This document shows positions 55,287 to 62,995 of a stretch of 64,000 nucleotides of DNA, in pieces. The stretch's first letter is position 1. Each line of letters begins with the position of its first letter. The notes under the pieces were generated by a model. It made no database searches. It had not been told where the DNA came from and worked only from the letters and a program-made list of their open reading frames with translations. The DNA comes from CAWFZT01 sp963820415. Lineage in GTDB: Bacteria; Chloroflexota; Anaerolineae; Anaerolineales; Anaerolineaceae. Both the position numbers and the translations under genes were made by a program. The stretch covers positions 434,001 to 498,000 of the forward strand of contig CAWFZT010000006.1 in NCBI GenBank assembly GCA_963820415.1, written 5' to 3'.

Positions 55287-58040
55287 TCACGGGATATACG
55301 GGAACATGCTGGCAGGAGTACCGCAGGTATTTTTGGAGGTGAGGGTGGTGTTGTTAAAGGTGAAGACTTTCCACCATGTTGCCGAGGATGACCCGTCACA
55401 GTAAGTTCCATCCGCCAGCTTGTAGGTGCCGATCAGATTCCCTTTGGCCCACAGGCGCACTACGGCGTTGATCGAGCCGCCACTATCTATGAAGGATGGA
55501 TCGTTGGCGGTCACAAAGAACGTGTACGGTCCAGTGGTGTACTTTGGCTTCTGGAACGGCGAGCCGCTGACCGACCCGCTGGACGCAATCGAGATACCTT
55601 CTACTGTCGCAGAGAACAGACGGTTGCCGTTGGCGTCCAGGCCCTGGTCCATCCCGCCATTATGCTGGTATTGGGCGTAAGGCGAAAAGGTGCAGGTCGT
55701 CGTTCCGCAAATCTTGATCGGGTCGAGCAAGGTGCCGCCGCCCAGATACTTGCCGTTGACATTGGTTATGCCTCCCGGCATGTCCAGCGGGCCGACGACT
55801 GCCCCGCTGGAGGTGGGCCCCACACCGGAGGGCAGGAATAAGACCGCGCCGAGGTCGGGGAAAACTGTTAAAGGTTCGGTGAGATCACTGTAATCAAAAC
55901 CATCCGGAGCATTCCAGTCAACCACCGCCTGGATGATGGTGCTCGGTAGCAGGCTGACCCGGCTGTAGGGATCGCTGATAAACGCACCGTCCTGTGATGA
56001 TGCATCGACGCTGATCGTGTTAAAAGTCTGGTTACTATTGGTGTAGCCCGACTTGGAAATCTGCAGGGTGAAGGTGGTATCCAGGGCGTTGAAGGAAGCA
56101 TCACTGTTGAGCGGCACGTTGATCAGGGCCACATCGGGCTGGTCCCGCGTCAGCCCGGCCGGCACCGTGGCGGTGGCCTTGGATGACGAACCAAGCAAGG
56201 CCCGCACCGTGGCGCCGGCCAGGGGCATGCCGCTGGAGGCATCCAGGGCGCTCACCCAAAACGCCACCCGGTTCATGGCCGAGGCCACGTTCAGGTATCT
56301 GGAGTTGGACATATCCTGCAGCACCGCGCCATTAAACTTTGGAGCGTAAAATGGGGCGCTCGTTTCAGTCACCGGCCAGCAGAAGGGCGCCATCACGTAA
56401 ATCGGGACGCCTCCACCCGGGTCGAACGGTTGCCCATAAGGCACGGTGTAGTCCAAATCGTTGTCTTTGCTAAATCCGATATTCTCATCGATGGTATTGC
56501 TGTTGCCGCGATCGGTAACCAAACCATTGCCGTTGAGGGTGTCTACCACATCGAGAGGGGTGCCACTATCGATCAGGCGCTGTTTCACCTTAGTGTTAGT
56601 CATGGTCGAGTAGACGCCCCACACCCGCGAGGCCGCCCCGGAAACGAAGGCCGCCGCTTGGGAAGTGCCGCTCATCACCCCATAGTTGGCCGGCACGCCG
56701 AACTGGTAGTTCATGTAGAAAGGATAGCTTTTGGGCGTGGTCGAATAAATATTGCCGCCCGGCGCCACCAGGTTAACCCAATTGCCGTAGTTGCTGAACT
56801 CTGTGGCGCAGTTGGCATGCAGCTCTTCGGGTTGGATCGTGCGCCAGGTATCATCATCTGGATCCTGCATTGTATCCACCCAGGTCTGCAGGGATGGATC
56901 CCGCCCAGCCGCCACAGAAATGAGTCCGCCAGAGATGGTGTTGTCGCTTCCTGTGGTAGTTGGATGGTAAAGACCGCTCTTAAAAACGTTTGGGATAGCC
57001 CAACCGCCTGGGAAGGAAGCCGGTTTCCAGGGGTATGTGCCATTACCGGAGGGTACATAGCTTTCCGAGTCGTTTCCGGCTGCCACCACCACCAGCTTGC
57101 CTTTGGTCACAATCGCGTTATTCAGACGCTCGAACACCAGCGGATCAGGGTTCCGGCTGGTCAGGCTGAGATTGATCACTTTGACCGAAGACTGCCCGGC
57201 GCAAAAAGTCAGGGCAGCCGCGACACTATAAGAAGTTCCCCAACCCTGGGCATTGGCGGCTTTGACCGGCATCAGCTTGGTGCTGGCAATGCCGATGGCG
57301 GTGCCAACGCCGTTGTTGGCCTTGGCCATAATAATACCGGCCAGGTGAGTGCCGTGGCCGTTGTCATCGTTGGGGACGGTATCTCCATTCACATAATCGT
57401 AACCTGTCAGAGTCAGGCCGGCAAATTCGGGGTGAGCCGTATCTACGCCCGTATCGATCAGGCATACGTTGGCCGTGGAAACAGCCTGGCTCCAGATAAT
57501 CTCTCCGCCCACCTGCTGCCAGCCCCAGGCGGTATCGATCTCATTGGGGAAAGCCGGCGAGCCGGCAATGCTGCTGCCAGTGCGCAGGCTGAGCAGTTCT
57601 GCCGTGCTGAGCTTGACAGGTCCACCGCTCGATTTGACCGACAATCCGGAGGTGCGATAAAGGCTGCCCTGAAGTTGGCTGCCTTGCTCCAGCAGACGGT
57701 ACACATAATTGGGCTGGACAGAGACATCCGGGAAGAACGAATAGATCCTCTTCAATAAAGCCGTCAATCTGGCATTGGGGGTGAAACTGAGCAAAGCCGT
57801 GTTATGGGACTGGCGCGCCACCCTGCCACCCAGGCTTTGCGCCACGGCGTTCGCCCGCCGGCTGTAAACGGCAGGCGATGAGCCATTGGCAAAACTGACT
57901 ACCAGCTCACCCGGCACGAATTGTGCATCAGGAGGTAGCTGATCGCCGGGTGGTGTATCCGCCAGGACCACCTGCCGGGTAGGAATAAAGGCAACCACCA
58001 GCAGTGCTATCACAAAGAGGTTCAACACGCGTATTTTCAT
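55287..58040 (-). CDS. Secreted subtilisin-like serine protease (S8 family)
   Basis: A 917-residue secreted protease. Signal peptide MKIRVLNLFVIALLVVAFIP; an inhibitor-like propeptide (about 35-120, FVPGELVVSFANGSSPAVYS); catalytic domain with Asp in VCLIDTGVDTAHPEF, His in DDNGHGTHLAGII and Ser in MSGTSQAAAFVSGAAS; and a long C-terminal region rich in Gly, Ser, Thr and Pro that I do not recognise. The third of three ATGs (58040) is best placed behind AGGAGG; earlier ones are too close. It probably feeds on external protein or trims surface proteins. Confidence 0.9.
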   Translation of the reverse strand: MKIRVLNLFVIALLVVAFIPTRQVVLADTPPGDQLPPDAQFVPGELVVSFANGSSPAVYSRRANAVAQSLGGRVARQSHNTALLSFTPNARLTALLKRIYSFFPDVSVQPNYVYRLLEQGSQLQGSLYRTSGLSVKSSGGPVKLSTAELLSLRTGSSIAGSPAFPNEIDTAWGWQQVGGEIIWSQAVSTANVCLIDTGVDTAHPEFAGLTLTGYDYVNGDTVPNDDNGHGTHLAGIIMAKANNGVGTAIGIASTKLMPVKAANAQGWGTSYSVAAALTFCAGQSSVKVINLSLTSRNPDPLVFERLNNAIVTKGKLVVVAAGNDSESYVPSGNGTYPWKPASFPGGWAIPNVFKSGLYHPTTTGSDNTISGGLISVAAGRDPSLQTWVDTMQDPDDDTWRTIQPEELHANCATEFSNYGNWVNLVAPGGNIYSTTPKSYPFYMNYQFGVPANYGVMSGTSQAAAFVSGAASRVWGVYSTMTNTKVKQRLIDSGTPLDVVDTLNGNGLVTDRGNSNTIDENIGFSKDNDLDYTVPYGQPFDPGGGVPIYVMAPFCWPVTETSAPFYAPKFNGAVLQDMSNSRYLNVASAMNRVAFWVSALDASSGMPLAGATVRALLGSSSKATATVPAGLTRDQPDVALINVPLNSDASFNALDTTFTLQISKSGYTNSNQTFNTISVDASSQDGAFISDPYSRVSLLPSTIIQAVVDWNAPDGFDYSDLTEPLTVFPDLGAVLFLPSGVGPTSSGAVVGPLDMPGGITNVNGKYLGGGTLLDPIKICGTTTCTFSPYAQYQHNGGMDQGLDANGNRLFSATVEGISIASSGSVSGSPFQKPKYTTGPYTFFVTANDPSFIDSGGSINAVVRLWAKGNLIGTYKLADGTYCDGSSSATWWKVFTFNNTTLTSKNTCGTPASMFPYIP

Positions 58041-58070
58041 CATCATTTCCTCCTGGAAATTAGGAGACAA

Positions 58071-58401
58071 ATAACAAACTTCCCCTCAATACCTTCTTAC
58101 AGAATAAGATGCCGCTATAGATAAATCAATAACCCATTTGGAGTATGGCAAAGGTCGGACGAGGAGACTCGGCCGAATTGAATAACCCTATGCTAACATG
58201 CTTCAATCTTCCTAACAAGACCAACCGGCCATCTGCAATCAAGCTGTAAATTCAATTAGTGTGTCCTAATATCCTTATTCTATTTCTTGGCGCGTTGTCC
58301 ATTTTCTCAATCTTTGCTCCTCCATCCTTGCATCTTTAGTTCCTTGTTCTTTTTCTTGGTCTGTTATCCTTTTTATCTGTGTGAATCTGTGGTTTACCTC
58401 T
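58071..58401. other. Intergenic stretch between the S8 protease and LuxR-Kelch genes
   Basis: No gene is supported. The part 58290-58400 is pyrimidine-rich on the plus strand (TCTTTGCTCC, CTTGTTCTTTTTCTTGG, GAATCTGTGG). Read in reverse it resembles the CCACAGATTCACACAGAT-type sequence often seen between genes, possibly a dispersed repeat. Confidence 0.4.
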
Positions 58402-58407
58402 TATAAT
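58402..58407 (+). promoter_or_regulatory. -10 box of a leaderless promoter for the LuxR-Kelch gene
   Basis: TATAAT seven bases before ATG 58415, same spacing as at 3837 and 20045. No Shine-Dalgarno sequence. Confidence 0.6.
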
Positions 58408-58414
58408 ACATCTC

Positions 58415-59716
58415 ATGGTCACAGGAATTGACCTGACCGAACGGGAACTGGAGATCTTGCGCCGGCTGGCTACTGGGGCCAGTAATAAACAGATCGCCCA
58501 GGCGCTTAAAATCAGCCCAAATACGGTCAAGGTGCACCTGCGCAATATCTTTGAAAAGATCGGCGTGCTGTCGCGCACCGAAGCGGTTGTGTATGCCCTG
58601 CGCACCGGATTGGCATCTACTGAAATTCCGGCTATGGTGAACGCAGTCGGGCCGGCCCAGGCTATTATTCCCGGCCCTCAACCAAGCATCGAAACCCGCA
58701 AAAGGCTGCGGCTGGCGGTCATTATTTCTTCAGCGGGGGCGCTCCTGGCGATTTCGGCTTTTCTGTTGTGGCAGTTTTTAGCTGGTGCGACCGACAATAC
58801 CCCGGCTCAACCCAGCCTGCCGGCCCGCTGGCAGGCCGAAACCCGCCTGCCTGCTCCCCGGGCGGCCATGGCCGCCGCGGTCTACGAGGGCCAGCTTTAC
58901 CTGATCGGCGGTCTCTCCCCGCAGGGGGTAGCCGCCTCCGTGCTGCGCTTTCAACCGGATTCCGAGACCTGGGAAACACGCAACCCCATGCCGGCCGCCC
59001 TTGGTTATATCCAGGCCGCCCTGCTGGGTGAAAAACTGTATGTGCCGGGGGGATGTGACGCCGCCGGCGTTCCCACCCGCCAGCTTGAAATTTATGACCC
59101 GCGCCTGGATCATTGGGAAGCTGGCGTGCCCCTGCCGCAGGCCGAGTGCGGTTACGCCCTGGCAGTCATGGAAGGCCATCTCTATCTATTCGGCGGTTGG
59201 GATGGCAAAAACGCCCTGGCGGGTACCTGGATTTATGACCCGGTGGGTGAAAGCTGGTCTAAGGGCAGCCCGATGCCCGGCGCAGCCAGTTATGCCTCCG
59301 CCCAGGTTGTAGAAGGACAAATTTTTGTCATCGGCGGATACGATGGCGCGCACGCCCTGGCAGCCAACCGGGTCTATTATCCCAACCGTGACCAGGCCGG
59401 CGAAACTGCCTGGGAAGAAAAAACATCCCTGCCAGATGGACGCTATGGCATGGGTTCCGCCAGCCTGGCCGGATCCATCTACCTGGCCGGTGGGCTGGGC
59501 GAAACACACAGCCCCGCAGCTCCGCTGGAATATTTACCCCACACCGACCAGTGGCAACCGTTCGAAGCGCCGCCTGAGCCGGTCGGGGCTTTCCCTGCCC
59601 TGCTTCCGTTGGATACCCGCCTGCACCTGCTGGGCGGGAGATCGTCAGTTGGGCCAGGCGCCAGCCACCAGAGCTACCAGGCCATTTACACCCTTCTCTT
59701 CCCCGTGGTGCGTTAA
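58415..59716 (+). CDS. LuxR-type DNA-binding domain, membrane helix and Kelch propeller
   Basis: A 433-residue protein of three parts. Residues 5-68 are a LuxR/GerE helix-turn-helix (LTERELEILRRLATGASNKQ, ALKISPNTVKVHLRNIFEK). A hydrophobic segment at about 99-121 crosses the membrane. Residues 140-430 hold six Kelch repeats, each with a GG pair (LYLIGGLSPQG, LYVPGGCDAAG, LYLFGGWDGKN, IFVIGGYDGAH, IYLAGGLGETH, LHLLGGRSSVG), enough for a complete six-bladed propeller outside the cell. It could sense an external ligand and act directly on DNA at the membrane. Target genes unknown; the adjacent secreted-protein genes are candidates. Confidence 0.85.
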   Translation: MVTGIDLTERELEILRRLATGASNKQIAQALKISPNTVKVHLRNIFEKIGVLSRTEAVVYALRTGLASTEIPAMVNAVGPAQAIIPGPQPSIETRKRLRLAVIISSAGALLAISAFLLWQFLAGATDNTPAQPSLPARWQAETRLPAPRAAMAAAVYEGQLYLIGGLSPQGVAASVLRFQPDSETWETRNPMPAALGYIQAALLGEKLYVPGGCDAAGVPTRQLEIYDPRLDHWEAGVPLPQAECGYALAVMEGHLYLFGGWDGKNALAGTWIYDPVGESWSKGSPMPGAASYASAQVVEGQIFVIGGYDGAHALAANRVYYPNRDQAGETAWEEKTSLPDGRYGMGSASLAGSIYLAGGLGETHSPAAPLEYLPHTDQWQPFEAPPEPVGAFPALLPLDTRLHLLGGRSSVGPGASHQSYQAIYTLLFPVVR

Positions 59717-59890
59717 TGGTTCTCCCGTTGTAAACTCCCGGACCTTCCATGAAGAGTTGCGTTGATAATCCAAAAGAATTATTGACTCGCACTGCCATCT
59801 GGCTTATCCTGTCATCAAGGTGCAGCCTGCCGGCTTAATTTCTATTCACAGGCCAGGTAGGGGCAGGCAAGGCGTTCTTAGGAGGTGCGC

Positions 59891-61348
59891 ATGAAACGGA
59901 TTTCATTTCTTCTCCTGGCTTGTGTATTTATTCTTACCCTCAGTCTGCCTGGGGCGGCGCTGGCACAAGGCAGCTCCCCCACCTGGAATTCCATCATCTA
60001 TTATTACAATCCTCGGGCCAATAGCGGGACCATAGGGGTAACCTTCACCGGCACAGGCGCTACCCCAGGCGACCAGCTCGGCATTCCGGTGCCGGCGCAC
60101 GGCTTCGGGTCGGTCTTAGTCGGCAGCACGGGCGATTTCAAGGGGGCGGCCACGCTCAGCGCCGACATCCCGCTGGTGGCAGTCTACAAGCAGTTTGATC
60201 AGGGTAAAGGGCCCTACGCCCCGGTGCTGTATTCCTCCTTCGATGCCACCCAATCCAGTGTGAACGGCAAATTCTACCTCCCAAGCGTGCTGCACGCCGG
60301 TTATTACGTTTCCAAGATCGGCATCCAGAATGTAGAAAACGAGGCGGTTAGCCTGACCTTGCATTTCTACAACTCGACCGGCGCCGAAAAAGTCAACGCG
60401 CCCCTAGGCCTGACCAAGTCGATCGACAGCCAGGGCTCGTGGATCTTCCAGATCCTCGACGATGCTGCTGACGTCCCCGGCATCGGTTCGTCGTTTGACG
60501 GCTCTCTGGTCATCCAGGCGGTCAAGGCTAGCGATGGCGTAACCCCGGCGCGGGTGGTGGCAGCCGTTGAAGATCTCCAGTCGCAGGGGCAGCGTTCATA
60601 CGCCTATGAGGGCAGCAGCGCCACCGCTAAGACCTTCTATTTGCCTTACGCCAACTGCCGTTATTCCACCAACCAGCAGTCCAGCACTTTCTATGTCCAG
60701 AATGCCGGCAGCGCCAATGCGACCATCAACGTTTACTACTACACCACCGGTGGAACACTCATCACTTCCTATACTGCAGCGGCGAAAGTGAAACCGGGAG
60801 CGCGCATGTTGGCCAGCGCCTGCAATTCCAAAGTGTATGCCAAAATGAACGGCAAGAATGGCACAGCCCGCATTACCAGCGACCAGCCTCTGGTGGTGGT
60901 CGGCAAGGCCAGCAGCGCCGACGGCCTTTCTACCGCTTTTCTAGGCCAGCCTTCCGGCGGCACAGACATTTTGTTGCCCTACGTCGAGTACAACAAACTG
61001 AGCAGCGACCCGCGCGCCACACTGAACATTATGAACGTGGGCGCCACCCCGGCCAAGAATGTTTACATCAACTTCTGGTACAAAAAGGCGGATAATTCAT
61101 TCGCCGCGCAAAAACTGGTATTAGCCACCAACAGCGCCCCCCTGGCAAAATATGGCAAGTACAGCGCCACGCCCAAGGTCAGCGGGGCAGCCTTAGATGT
61201 TAACGGCAAATACCTGGGCGCCGCGGAAGTGATCAGCGACCAGCCGGTGGTGGTGGTGGTGCGCGTTACCCAAAGCGTGACGGGCGTTCCCGGGATTACC
61301 ACGCTGGGCGAGGATTACACCGGCGTACCTTTCGCCGCCGGGCCGTAA
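59891..61348 (+). CDS. Secreted protein of four beta-rich repeats, unknown function
   Basis: A 485-residue protein with a signal peptide (MKRISFLLLACVFILTLSLP, cut near ALAQG). The mature part has four related units of roughly 115 residues, each with an opening strand such as SIIYYYNPRANSGTIGVTF, IGIQNVENEAVSLTLHFYN, FYVQNAGSANATINVYYYT or LNIMNVGATPAKNVYINFW and a closing one such as DIPLVAVYKQ or DQPLVVVGKAS. The units look like immunoglobulin-like beta sandwiches. Surface adhesion or structural roles are possible. ATG 59891 has AGGAGG five bases before it. Confidence 0.75.
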   Translation: MKRISFLLLACVFILTLSLPGAALAQGSSPTWNSIIYYYNPRANSGTIGVTFTGTGATPGDQLGIPVPAHGFGSVLVGSTGDFKGAATLSADIPLVAVYKQFDQGKGPYAPVLYSSFDATQSSVNGKFYLPSVLHAGYYVSKIGIQNVENEAVSLTLHFYNSTGAEKVNAPLGLTKSIDSQGSWIFQILDDAADVPGIGSSFDGSLVIQAVKASDGVTPARVVAAVEDLQSQGQRSYAYEGSSATAKTFYLPYANCRYSTNQQSSTFYVQNAGSANATINVYYYTTGGTLITSYTAAAKVKPGARMLASACNSKVYAKMNGKNGTARITSDQPLVVVGKASSADGLSTAFLGQPSGGTDILLPYVEYNKLSSDPRATLNIMNVGATPAKNVYINFWYKKADNSFAAQKLVLATNSAPLAKYGKYSATPKVSGAALDVNGKYLGAAEVISDQPVVVVVRVTQSVTGVPGITTLGEDYTGVPFAAGP

Positions 61349-61382
61349 ATCCGGCGCCGGGCTAGTTGTCTGGTAAAATGCA

Positions 61383-61414
61383 GGAGAGAGCCTAGAGGCG
61401 TTCTCTCCTTTTTT
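61383..61414 (+). terminator. Terminator after the four-repeat protein gene
   Basis: Stem GGAGAGA / TCTCTCC with an inner GCCT/AGGC and a run of six T. Confidence 0.85.
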
Positions 61415-61419
61415 ATCCC

Positions 61420-61866
61420 ATGCACTCACGACCTATCCTTTTGTCTTGCCTGGTTGTCCTTCTGGCGGCGGCCGCCTGCGCCGGAAAACCTGCCGCGCTC
61501 CCCGGCCAGGCGCGGCCCGCGCCGCCCACGCCCATGCCAGGCAAGGGCAGTGTCAGCGGTGTAGTGGCCAATGCCAAAGAAACCTGGCCGGATATGAACG
61601 TGCTCTACATCTTTGCCGCCCCCTTTTCCGGCGACGCCAACGGTAAGGGCATCTATTTCCTGGATCCTTCCGTCCATCCCCATGCGGCGCTGGAAGCCGG
61701 CGGAAGTTTTCAGTTAATCAACCTGACCCCCCAGCGCTACGTGCTGGTGGTTGGGCCGCGGGCGGATACCAGCTTGCCGCTGCTGGACGAGCAGGGCAAG
61801 ACACGCATTGTGGAGGTAAAGGCAGGCGAGCTGCTGCAGTTGGGGCAGGTCAAAGTAGGGCAGTAA
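61420..61866 (+). CDS. Small lipoprotein of unknown function
   Basis: A 148-residue protein with a lipoprotein signal (ILLSCLVVLLAAAAC, lipid Cys at about residue 20), a Pro-rich linker and a beta-rich domain: GSVSGVVANAKETWPDMNV, GSFQLINLTPQRYVLVVGPR, VEVKAGELLQLGQVKV. The domain looks like a carboxypeptidase-regulatory-like or transthyretin-like beta sandwich. The ATG lies only six bases after a terminator T run, with no ribosome site, so a leaderless or internal start is possible. Confidence 0.65.
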   Translation: MHSRPILLSCLVVLLAAAACAGKPAALPGQARPAPPTPMPGKGSVSGVVANAKETWPDMNVLYIFAAPFSGDANGKGIYFLDPSVHPHAALEAGGSFQLINLTPQRYVLVVGPRADTSLPLLDEQGKTRIVEVKAGELLQLGQVKVGQ

Positions 61867-61894
61867 GAGATATTTGAATCGGCGATTTTGCCTA

Positions 61895-61943
61895 TTGACA
61901 AAATAGAATAATTGTTCTATAATCGTTACAAGAACAAAATTTC
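61895..61943 (+). promoter_or_regulatory. Consensus promoter with two LexA-like boxes
   Basis: TTGACA (61895-61900), 17 bases, TATAAT (61918-61923): both boxes perfect. GAATAATTGTTC (61906-61917) in the spacer and GAACAAAATTTC (61932-61943) after the start site each differ by one base from the GAACN4GTTC form of Gram-positive LexA sites. Confidence 0.65.
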
Positions 61944-61964
61944 TAAGGTCAAAGGAGAGCCAAT

Positions 61965-62714
61965 ATGTCTTTTTCAACTGCTCGTTCGTTCAGCCCAGGC
62001 CGGTTGTTCTCCCGCGTTAAGCCCATCACCATCTTCGCCATGATCATCCTGACAGCTCTGCTGGCTTTCGAGATGTTCAACTACAGCACTACCGAATACG
62101 CCCTGCACGATCTCCTGGGAAACCTGGTCTTTGCCGGATTACGGTGGTCTACCATCCTGTCGATTGCCTTCTGCGGCATCGATTTTGCCGGCATTGCCCG
62201 CCTGTTCACCCCCGAAAGAGGCTCTGCTGAGCCTAAAGAAGGCTGGTACCTGTTCGGGGCCTGGCTGCTGGCGGCCACGATGAACGCCATCCTCACCTGG
62301 TGGGGCGTTTCGATGGCCATCGCCACCCACAAGGAAGCCAGCGTGGCGATCATGAATGCCAAGACGCTTACCCAGGTCGTACCCGTATTCGTCGCCCTGA
62401 TGGTCTGGCTCATCCGCATTCTAATCATCGGCACGATCTCGGTAGCCGGAGAGCGCTTCCTGTGGGGCGGCGCGAACCGCAGCCGTTATTCTACCAGCAG
62501 TCCCCAATCGAACAGCCTGGGCGGGCCGGTGATCGCTCCGCGACCTAACGTTACCCCGCGCCCGATCCAGGCGCGCTCGCTGGGCCATTCCCCCATCGGC
62601 GAACCTTCCGGGTCGTCCCGGCCTGAGCCGACTTACCACAGCATGACCATGGGTTCGCGGCCCATGCCTCGCCCGATCGATTCGGACAACACCGTCGGCG
62701 GGAAAAAATTATGA
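61965..62714 (+). CDS. Membrane protein of unknown function
   Basis: A 249-residue protein with four membrane segments (about 22-40, 52-75, 95-118 and 132-155) and a long Pro/Ser/Arg-rich cytoplasmic or external tail (170-249) with PRPNVTPRPIQARS and RPMPRPIDSDN. I do not recognise the family. AAGGAGAG lies seven bases before ATG. The perfect promoter upstream suggests strong expression when not repressed. Confidence 0.65.
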   Translation: MSFSTARSFSPGRLFSRVKPITIFAMIILTALLAFEMFNYSTTEYALHDLLGNLVFAGLRWSTILSIAFCGIDFAGIARLFTPERGSAEPKEGWYLFGAWLLAATMNAILTWWGVSMAIATHKEASVAIMNAKTLTQVVPVFVALMVWLIRILIIGTISVAGERFLWGGANRSRYSTSSPQSNSLGGPVIAPRPNVTPRPIQARSLGHSPIGEPSGSSRPEPTYHSMTMGSRPMPRPIDSDNTVGGKKL

Positions 62715-62760
62715 CTGTAATTACTCAGCCCTGGTAGAAAAAGGATTGAATTGAAGGGTA

Positions 62761-62787
62761 TTGGGGCGGGTCTGAGACCCGCCCCAA
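62761..62787 (+). terminator. GC-rich hairpin after the membrane protein gene
   Basis: TTGGGGCGGGTCT and AGACCCGCCCCAA form a near-continuous stem; no long T run follows (CCGTTT). Confidence 0.55.
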
Positions 62788-62858
62788 CCGTTTAAACGAT
62801 TTCCTTTTCTAGCCTGATAGTTTTTGCCAGTGATTCGTGCGTATCATGGGACGAATTC

Positions 62859-62905
62859 AGATTTTGAGTTATGAGCGTGCTTCGCACGCTCATAACTCAA
62901 AATCT
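62859..62905. repeat. 22-base perfect inverted repeat
   Basis: AGATTTTGAGTTATGAGCGTGC and its exact reverse complement, three bases apart (TTC). No T run, and it lies about 90 bases before the HMG-CoA reductase start. Either a strong RNA hairpin or a small mobile or dispersed repeat. Confidence 0.85.
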
Positions 62906-62995
62906 GGTAATCCAGCACGGCAAACCTTTGTACATTTTCTGTCTTCGCAGGGGGCTGTCTGGTATAAAGCAGGGAGAAATCGGACTGGAGAAATT

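Noticed and set aside
56430..57758. 442-codon plus-strand frame opposite the S8 protease
   Set aside because: Shadow of the protease gene; no ribosome site or recognisable domain.
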